Part shown: piece by piece, positions 55,582-64,000 of the stretch
How the letters are laid out: each line of letters opens with the position of its first letter
Numbering within the stretch: the stretch's first letter is position 1
Origin: Anthopleura xanthogrammica
Taxonomy: Eukaryota; Cnidaria; Anthozoa; Actiniaria; Actiniidae
Length of the DNA: 64,000 nt
Direction: 5' to 3'
Assembly (NCBI GenBank): GCA_964019055.1
Contig: OZ025221.1
Coordinates: forward strand, 9,947,106 to 10,011,105
Program-made: the position numbers and the translations under genes
Notes under the pieces: generated by a model
Databases searched by the model: none
What the model saw: the letters and a program-made list of their open reading frames with translations, nothing else
Told to the model about the DNA's origin: nothing

Positions 55582-56705
55582 ACTATATCAGATTTTATTA
55601 ATCTTCAGCTCTTTCGTTAGCAGATAAGTGATGGAAAAGAAAACAAAATGTTGAATAATTTAACGCAATGTTGGGGGTGGGTCGTACTCCTGTCATCGGA
55701 AGGCACAGAACCAGTCCCGTGACAGTAAAATGATAGCTTGACTGACAGGGTTAGCTCTAACTGTCAGTAAACATCATTATAAATAATCCTGGTGGGAGGG
55801 GAGGCTTAGTAAATTGTTACTACAAACATATCGGAAAAACGCAAGAATTATTTTAAAACTGAAATTATAGATTTTATGTTGTTTTCGTTTTTATTTATTT
55901 TTTCATTTTCTTCAGGTATTTACGAGATAACAGCTATTATCGATGTTATAACTCTTCATACTAACAAATAAAATCTTGTTTTGCGCCACAAAAACAAAAG
56001 TTAAAATTTCACCTTCAATTTTGTTTTCGTCGTCAATAGATTCACACTTACCCTAACTATGTTAGATCAGTAAGTACTTCTTAGAATCAAGAAAATGAAG
56101 ATTATCAGTGGCATTTCCAGGCGAAGTGGCTCCTCATCAACGGCATCCAATTAGAATTTTAAAATGCCATCAAGTTTTTAGCGAAGGGAGGAAAACCGAA
56201 GAAAAACCCTCGAAAAGCAGGAGAGAACAAACAAGCAACTCTACTCGCATACCCTGACTCTTGTTCAGAAATCCAAATTTTGAAATTATATATTTATTAC
56301 CAGTGAATATAGGTCACTTGACAATCAAGGAAAATAGATTTTGGTTTCGTATTTTTGTGATATTCTGAGATAACACACGGACAAATTAAAACCATAGAAG
56401 TGTTTCGATACCATTGCCGCAGAAACGAACGTCTGTAGCTCGACCAAAACCGATTGGTCTGAGAGATACTTGTCTCAGTAATCTAAACAACAGACAAAGT
56501 GGTTGATACAAAGAGAAAAGATTTGACTCATGATTGGATAATAACATCGATTTAATGATGAAAACTAACGACTTCCCATCAAGAATCATCAAAGTTTAAT
56601 TCCCCGTGCGTAGTCGATTTCGTTTTACTTTTTTTTCTGTGGTAGACCAGACTTACTATCTTCCGTCGACACAGGCTTTGTGGCTTTTATTCTTGTCTTC
56701 CAATC

Positions 56706-56741
<36 letters not shown>

Positions 56742-57880
56742 GAAAAACCCGAGCCATATCTTCCATTTATCATTATTGATATGATGTTAATCTTAAGGAA
56801 ACTTCTCTGTGCATTTTAGTAGAAATCAATACAGATTGAAAGTTACACAACGTGCGCGCGAGGAGCCTTCATGAGGTGGGAAAGATTATTTCCGCAAATG
56901 GAAAATAATGCCAACGCATCTCCAGGATTATCTCTGATAACAAAAGTAATCTTTGAGGTCATCTTTTCAGAATAATAATGAAAAAAACCTATTCACAGTG
57001 ACTAAAAAACAAATTGGTAATTCAAAGACTCATATGCATAATGCTAAGCATACTAGACACAGAACACGGCTGGGCAAACTTAGCGGGCTTAAAGCTGGTT
57101 TGCTTGACTTTTAAAAAAAATCATATTCAAATACAGTCAAGGCTTAGTGAGTGAACAGTTTATAATGTAGTAAGTCTCTTTCAGATAACGTTTTTAAAAG
57201 TGAACCCTATATCCGTAATTTAATATTCATCGTGCTTTGTGTTTTCATTCAGTAATCCTTGGTACAGCGTAGAGGTAAACAATTACAGAACTGATTTGTT
57301 ATAATTCAAAAAGAAATCAAACTACGGAAGCCCATTAAACATCGACACACTTAATCTTTTTTAAGAATCTCAAACGGATTTTTTAAGTACTGTACGAATT
57401 ACAGTTTCGCTAACGATTAAATGAAACCTAAGTGGCAGTGAACTCGCTATTCAAATGAGCAAATTAGCAACTCTAACACTAGTTTATAACATCTAGTGCG
57501 CTAATACGTTTAGTAAAGAGATTTCTAAACTTCTTAGAGACTTACTTTAGCAAATCTGTTCTTCTATTCATAGTGTTTTGTCTTGCGATCTAATCAAGGC
57601 AGTTAAGGTAGAATAGGTTATGTTCGGCGCTCAAACATGTAGCATGAAGATACTAATAACTTACCTTGTGTGATGTAAAGAACTCCGGTAACTCAAACTT
57701 ACGGTCCGACTGTCCTCATAAACCAACCCCAGGTTTACTCCTTACTGATCGTGGTTATATAACTAAGTATAGACATTATAATCTGTATACAAATCACAAC
57801 ATTTGAGGCCTCTTACTGTGTATTACATTTGATTATTATTAGCCCGCGATACACATGACCAGCACAGGATCAAGTTTTCG
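55582..57880. other. Upstream of Kir C; no gene, SINE fragment and poly-T
   Basis: A body-like fragment of the tRNA-SINE (GGGAGGAAAACCGAAGAAAAACCC) lies near 56,185-56,215, and a T-run of about 30 at 56,708-56,738. No exon supported. Confidence 0.5.
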
Positions 57881-57922
57881 TTGATTACGTCACTTCCGGT
57901 TGTTGTACGTGGAAGCTTTGCG
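57881..57922 (+). promoter_or_regulatory. CRE plus ETS promoter-type motif
   Basis: TTACGTCACTTCCGGT (57,885-57,900) fuses a CRE half-site with an ETS site, a combination typical of CpG-type housekeeping promoters. An ATG follows 23 bases later. Confidence 0.45.
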
Positions 57923-58162
57923 ATGATTCACTTACTGAGGAATTTCAGAGGTGTTTGTGAGGGCAGTACTAGTCATGTACTTTATTCGCGCCGTTGTTAT
58001 GTTTGTATTTTACAGCCTAGAGGAATTTCTCAAGCAGTCAAGTCAAGGGCGACAGGAAATTTGCCCAAGTGCAAACGTCAAGCACGCGATATAACGAATG
58101 ATACAAATAAAATAGATTTTCTTCTTCTGTCCTCGGGACTTATCTCCAAGATAACACTTTAA
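57923..58162 (+). CDS. Possible first exon or small ORF, unrecognised
   Basis: 79 codons starting MIHLLRNFRG, rich in Arg and Cys and nearly free of acidic residues for the first 45. It would suit a mitochondrial presequence. It follows directly on the CRE/ETS motif. I recognise no family, see no confident splice donor, and cannot connect it to the gene at 62,117. It may be noncoding. Confidence 0.25.
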   Translation: MIHLLRNFRGVCEGSTSHVLYSRRCYVCILQPRGISQAVKSRATGNLPKCKRQARDITNDTNKIDFLLLSSGLISKITL

Positions 58163-58540
58163 GCCATAGTTGTGATCACAAACAATCGACCTCCCACCCC
58201 GATCAAAGTTTTGACTAAAATCCTACGATATGATTGGACGGGGGCGTTTTTGATTTCCGGTTGCTTTCAATTCACCATAGCAACAAATATGTTAGTCTTT
58301 GTAGTCTTGGTAGTGAAGCTTTCTCCAGATAACCGCTCGTAAAGTTTCAGATTTCTTAGACTACGTGCCCTCTGGGGTCGATACGTAGTTTCTGAAGAAA
58401 TCTTTAAGTTTTTGTCCTAATAATCGTAAAAGCGCACGCTAGGTATTTATCGTCATTCCTCTCTTCGTTGTCATAACAACTTGACGTAAACTTAATTCAT
58501 CTTAGGGACGGAACATGGTAGAGACTAGATAAACTAGTTA

Positions 58541-59138
58541 GGGACGGAACATTTGATATTTGATGGGGGGGGGGGGATGGGCCAATTGGAAGTTCGCTCG
58601 TTTTTTTTCCGCCCTCAAGCGGTTGCACGATATTTTTTTACTGTGCCAAGTGCTTGCATGATATTTTTTTTCATTCATTTTTTTGATAATATATAAATAT
58701 AGAATGAATGTCCAATTTTTCATTGACAGTCTATATGCACAAGATACAAAGAATAGTTATCATAGTGACATATCTCGACTGTCCGTTTCTAGTTTCGATT
58801 GCAAGTTGGTGAATATCAAATATCCAGACTAATGCCGAGTTTTCGTAAGTTGGAGCAACAAGGGAGTTGGGGCATGCTCCCCCGAAACTTTTTGAAATTC
58901 AGACTCTCGGAAATGCGATTTCCAGCGGTTTGAGAGGCACAAGACTTCCTTCAAAAGTCGAATACTCCATTTGGTTCAACAGAAGTGAAATCTTGACATC
59001 GAATTAATAAGCTCGCTCGTTATTTTTTTGCCTTATCTGCACGACGTTGCACGATATTTTTTTGAAGGATCGAGACCTTGCTCGATATTTTTTCTTGGGA
59101 TTTAACCCACCCCCATCAAATATCAAATGGTTCATCCC
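58541..59138. mobile_element. PIF/Harbinger-like nonautonomous DNA transposon
   Basis: About 598 bp with termini GGGACGGAACATTTGATATT on the left and the inverse ending ATGGTTCATCCC on the right (about 29 bp with a few mismatches), flanked by TTA on both sides. TTA target duplications fit PIF/Harbinger. The interior holds at least five copies of a CACGATATTTTTTT or CTCGTTATTTTTTT motif facing both ways. No transposase remains. Confidence 0.75.
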
Positions 59139-59142
59139 TTAC

Positions 59143-61490
59143 ATGTATGTTTTTCTGTCAGGTTAGCGGCAATTTGATCCATATATGGATCATTACGGAG
59201 CTGAATAAGGTAGATCATCCGGAAAAAACATCCTACTGGGGGCATTTGTGAAGAAATACCCAATTAATTTGTGTTCAGCCTCTGTAACACTTTAAATTCT
59301 TCACTTACCTGTGTCTGTCGACAACGTCCTCGCGTTTACCTACTTCTTATCAAACCTCTTAGCACCTTTCATTATGTCTTTTGTCTTAATATCTTATCAT
59401 CACATGTTTGTATTTCAAGTGTTTAGCCGATTACAATGACACTTATTGTTGATGATCTCACGCCTCTACTCTATCGCTAACACTATCATGATTGTTAATC
59501 ATAAAAACTTCAAATCAGGAAAATATAGGTTCATTATATATTCAAACCAAGAGTTTGTAGTAGTAGAGTAAAAGTAGTGAGGGAAAGCGCTGTGCACAGC
59601 TTGCTTACAGGGCCACCAACGTGCAGTCTCATACCCGGTCAGGTAAGATAGACTAAGGTCAAATTATAGGAACCCAGTCTACGTTCATCATTGGCCGAAC
59701 CCTGAATGAATTTATTTTCTTCCTTTCTATTCTGAGTACCAAAGTTAAGTGTTCAGTAATATGACGCGTTACCACAAACTGCGCTAGGCGCGCGTTGCTG
59801 AAAATGTGAGAGATTGAAAAGGGCGCGTTGTAAGGATTTCAAGGCTTTATCAATATTATTAAAAACATTTATTAATATTGGCCAACGGTTAAAAAATTCA
59901 GTCGTAACATTGCCTTTCACCACGGAAGGCTTGGATTCCAATCTTCCGGAGAGCCACTTGACTTGGCACGCAAAATCTCCCATTAGATTTTAATACTGAC
60001 CGCATTTTGATATATCTTATATCATTTCAACTGTTATACTTGAAAGATAAGGTCAGATTTCTTATCTGGGTTCTAATGTGTTGGGTTGGCGCGCTGTGTG
60101 ATTTGTCTGTCTGTCCATCTATTTCCCAGTCTCTTTAACACCGTCCTCGGTTTAATCAAGACGAAAGGTGATGAATCATCGTAATGTCAACTAACAACTA
60201 ACTGCATGCTTTCCGGAACCAAATACGCCCTCAAACATCCATCACAGGTAAAATTTTTGCAGCCAGAGCAACCTTGATACCTAGTCCTGAATATCCTCCC
60301 TCACTGCATCCTGATATTTTTTTAATTTTGAGTTGTTATCGTGTTGTTTTGATTCTTGTTCGCCGCATCGTTCCCTGTCAAGATCTTTCCACTCCGTGTA
60401 ATTTTCAATTATAACCTGTTAAACTTTACCCAGATATTTACTTTGTAATAATTCTACATTAAGTTTAGCCGATAGGCAAATTTGTGGTTTATTTTGGAAT
60501 TTTTTTGGTGTTAAAATGCGCTTAAGTTTTAAGGATTACGATGAGAAATGTTAGCCGTCAAACGGACATCTGTCGAGCTGTGAATGGTCAGACCCAAACA
60601 AAGATGCCCAACTAACAGGTGAAAAATTCGCGGTTTGTTTATCATTCTTCGATAACAACCGCAAACTCAGCTTTATAATAAAGCTATAAAGATTAAACAG
60701 TGTATTTTTACGGGTATAGTAGGAGTTCAGCTTGTTTTAGTGGGTGTTTAGTTTATCAAAGTTATAAGGAGTTGTTCAGCGTCGTCGATATTCCATTAGC
60801 TGAGAACTGGTGTCAGGTAGTACTACTATACTTTGAATAATTCCTCTTTTTCTTATCGGTTTTTGCTGATTATCATAATTTAAAGCGAAAGCATTAACAG
60901 CTACTTATAAGCATTTGAGGTTTCTATTAAATTCATAAGTTAAAGATGATTTATACCCGGCGAACCATCAATATATTTGTGCAGCTCATGAAATTTAAGC
61001 TCAAGCAGTTTGATTTTCACTTTCCTTTTTTCTAAGTCAAAATATTTTGTATTTCCTGAACTACTTGTTTGATATTTCCTTCCTTGAAATTCTTCACCAG
61101 AGAATTCTCAGGCTTTTAAATTCGAATATTTTCATAAAATGGAGTGTTTATTTTTTTTGTGGTTTAGTAAACGTTTACAAGTAACTTAGAGTCCTGGATT
61201 GCGAAAACAATTTCTTTAGAAGTTATTTGTTTGAATTTCCCCATATTTTAGTGATTCAACAATGGTTATAAAGATTACGAAATTATGAATATTTTGTTGC
61301 TGAGAATTTTATTTTGAATTTGTAAAACTTCAAGAATGCAAAATTCATGTTTATGATAACATGCTGTGTGAGCTGAATAGAGCATTAGAAGTCAAATCAA
61401 AAATAATTTAACTAGTGAATGACATTTTTCATGATAACTTTCATTTCTGTTTTACTTTTTCTTGATGAAATCACTAAGAAACTAACTACC
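59143..61490. other. No gene seen
   Basis: AT-rich. A GC-richer patch at about 59,755-59,985 on minus contains a 76-codon frame and tRNA-like fragments (AAGTGGCTCT, GATTGGAATCC). It is perhaps another old SINE head. Confidence 0.4.
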
Positions 61491-61499
61491 TAGAAGGCT

Positions 61500-61935
61500 G
61501 CGCATAACCAGCCAACATTCAGTGTTCACTATTTAGCAGGCAGCACACTAACCAACTAAAACCACACTAGCTTGCTCCTTACACAAGTATGTGAGGTAAC
61601 TGAGGATCAAACTATGAGCATTTGTTGTTTAGCAGGGAGCTTACTAACCAACCAAATTAGCCACACCTACCCTTTAAAACAAGTGTAAGGTCACTGAGGA
61701 TGAAACTATGGACCTCTTGCTTAACAAGCAGTACTCACACTTACCAACCAAGCTACATTTGCCCTTTAAAATAAGTGCATGAGGTCACTTAGGATTATAC
61801 AGTAAATAAATAAACTATGTACTTCTTGCTTAGCAAGTAACCCACTAACCAACTAAGCCACATTTGCAAGCTCCTACAAAGAAGTTTTTTGAGGTTACCA
61901 GCGATTGAACAGCAGTCATGCACACCAATCAGGCA
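61500..61935 (-). repeat. Tandem tRNA-like units, period about 100 bp, four copies
   Basis: On the minus strand each unit has an A-box-like segment (TGGCTTAGTTGGTTAGT, TAGCTTGGTTGGTAAG), a GCTTGCTAAGCAAG-like hairpin and, in the better units, a B-box-like GGTCCATAGTTTCATCC. They are joined by a TGAGGTCACTGAGG linker. The A-boxes lie near 61,846, 61,744, 61,647 and 61,548. They look like a tRNA-derived SINE multiplied in tandem, not functional tRNAs. Confidence 0.65.
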
Positions 61936-62116
61936 ATAGTTATTTGTCATTTGCAGGATAAAACTTGATAACCTGACTGCCGAGCTTCCCATAATAATAA
62001 TTTAAATCCCTCCTCTAAAAATATATTCAACACTCCCTTGTCTTTGAAAGTTCCTAATCTTTGTCTGTTTGTTTCTTATTTTTTAGGACTAATTTCACAT
62101 ATTAGTAGCAGCTCTT

Positions 62117-63934
62117 ATGGCTTGTGTAAAATTACTCTTGTCCTGCCAAAATACTGACAAGAAAATAAATGTACCTAAAAATTGGAGTTATAAAGAATTC
62201 AGAAGCAAAGTTCTTGAAGCTTTTCCACAGTTGCCAAACGTAAGTACCGGAAAAAATTAATACTGATATTGTCTGATGTTATATAACATCAATTTTTAAC
62301 ACTCTTTAATGCACTGGAAGTGATGGCTATTTTTGTCCATTAACAAACATTTACTTTTACTTAGGTTTATTTTTGACAATAAACAATCAATTTTCCTGGG
62401 CATTTTGTTTCCTGTTCTTAAAAATAGACCTCTTTACCTTCGTATACAAATTGCCCATTTCAGACCACATGACATTCCCTTGAGAAATGTTCTTTTATTA
62501 AAATATTTACACATGAAAGAATCAGCTCCCAAGAGTGGCATCACATGGTCTGAAATGGGCACAACAAACAACGGAGGTAAAGAGGTTTATTCACTAAAAA
62601 GATATAAACTTTATTTGTACATATTAAAGAAAGAAATACTTAATTGATTGACAACACAAGCAGGGACAGGTCAGAAAAAATCCTAGCCACACTGAGATGG
62701 AAATTGAACAAGATTTTTGTCTGATGAGCTCCCAGAGTGCTTGTGTGTGTTAACTTTAACATTCTATTCCATTCAGCTTTACTCATATTATTATTAGCAC
62801 ACTATTTTCAGAACTCAAAAATTCCTGTTCCACATTTGGAATGAGTATTTTAAGCTCTGAATAAGATTTAATTCTGAAAGATCTGTCATTTTAGTGTCCA
62901 TTATCATAGGCATTAATATATGTTAGATAAAATAATTATATGCGCTGTTTCAGCTAGACGGTGTCATTAAATGATAAGAGCTGTAAGAGAAAATATATTC
63001 AATTTTCTATTAGTCATAATAATCCTTTTGTGATCTCTCTGAACTCCTTTTATTTTAATTTCTGATTGCTTGGACAATAATTATTGCTCACAGAGCTTTT
63101 TTAAATTTTAAATTTTTACAAATTTTCATTTTTTAAGAATTATTGCTTCATTATCAGTTTACATTAATAAGTGATTAACATGCAAAATTAATTGTTCTGC
63201 CTACAATGCTTGATGTTTCATCAAGTCTTGACAGACTCATAAATATGATATTGACCATCAGACAGTAGCTTGATAATTAGTGTCTTAATTCTTCAGCAGT
63301 ACACATGCTGTTTGCATCCTTTTATAGATTAAAAGCTCTTAAACTTCTTGATGAGGAAATATGAATTGTGCAAAAAGAATATAATTCATAAATTATATTT
63401 CTCCAAAAAAATAAAAAATAAAAAATAAATAAAAGATATAATAAATAAAATATATAATTTTGGTCAAAAGCGTAACTTGACTCAGATATATAAAATCCTC
63501 ATATGAAATTATACTAAACTCATGGTGTAGATAATAGTTACGTATTTACTCGTTTAAACGCTGCAGCCCTCTTTAGATTTTCAGTGTTTTGGTTGCAATA
63601 CTTATTCTAGGGAAGTGCTTAATATTTAAGGCAGCACTCTTTTGATATTTTGCTCTCATATGTGGCACTTAATGGAGGACAGCACTTAATCAAGGGTGGC
63701 TCTTAAACGAGTAAATATGATATAATATTATACACTATGGTTTATTAAACTGAATTGTCCTCATTTCCACACTGTCAGTGCATGTACCTCAAAAGATAGC
63801 AATTAAACAAGGTGATGAGACAATGATCATTTATCTCATGACAGGATTTCAGCATTTCTGATAGTGATTTCACAGAACTAACTGAAGATGGCTTAAAAGA
63901 AATTCAACAGACGAGGCTGGAGACATGGTGTTTG
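62117..63934 (+). CDS. Unrecognised gene, first two exons (continues past the window)
   Basis: Exon 1 is 62117-62239 (41 codons, donor GTAAGT) and exon 2 is 63845-63934 (30 codons, acceptor ACAG, donor GTGAGT), both phase 0. The joined start reads MACVKLLLSCQN, then residues that alternate a short beta strand, an INVP strand, and a helix (SYKEFRSKVLEAF). This pattern resembles a beta-grasp domain such as PB1 or a ubiquitin-like fold. That is a structural guess from residue pattern only. The rest lies beyond 64,000. The intron holds a hairpin transposon. Confidence 0.55.
62423..62592. mobile_element. Hairpin MITE, about 170 bp
   Basis: Arms AATAGACCTCTTTACCTTCG and the inverse ending GGAGGTAAAGAGGTTTATT, continuing through GCCCATTTCAGACCA / TGGTCTGAAATGGGC and CCCTTG / CAAGGG-like bases. 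It sits in the first intron of the partial gene. Confidence 0.88.
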
Positions 63935-64000
63935 GTGAGTACTAGTAATTACTATGATCGGGTTTTATTGAATATTACTAGGGCACTAGCTAACATTAAA

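Overview
This is animal nuclear DNA: spliced genes with GT-AG introns, AT-rich intergenic sequence, poly(A) signals, and many short hairpin transposons, tRNA-derived SINEs and minisatellites. The proteins read like close relatives of vertebrate ones (adrenodoxin reductase, GPN1, DRC10/IQCD, LMF1, Kir channels). Together with modest introns and dense miniature transposons this suggests an early-branching metazoan, most likely a cnidarian (coral or anemone type). That assignment is inference; no diagnostic sequence was searched.

Layout. Bases 1-21,470 hold no gene I can support, only repeats: three copies of a palindromic miniature element (one split by a LINE end with an exploded microsatellite tail), other hairpin elements, SINEs and a 155-bp tandem duplication. 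Bases 21,475-32,833 are a compact housekeeping block: FDXR (minus, 15 exons), then GPN1 (plus, 5 exons) starting 134 bp away head to head, then IQCD/DRC10 (plus, 4 exons) 169 bp after GPN1. A 2.7-kb minisatellite of 25-bp units (33.43-36.17 kb) separates this block from the second.

Bases 37,837-55,581 carry three inward-rectifier potassium channel genes: one intronless on plus, one two-exon on minus, one intronless on minus. LMF1 (plus, 11 exons) lies between the first and second. Its introns are loaded with a 57-bp, a 13-bp and an 11-bp array plus four hairpin transposons. Bases 55,582-62,100 are mostly noncoding, with a PIF/Harbinger-like element and tandem tRNA-like units. A partial unrecognised gene begins at 62,117 and runs off the end.

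The genes form no pathway. FDXR feeds electrons to mitochondrial ferredoxin, GPN1 helps RNA polymerase II assembly, DRC10 belongs to the ciliary nexin-dynein complex, LMF1 folds lipases in the ER, and the Kir channels set membrane potential. The most interesting biology is the local Kir family, whose three members carry Ser, Asp and Asn at the pore position that controls rectification, and the tRNA-SINE family whose 57-bp tail varies from one to seven copies. I found no clearly new molecular system.
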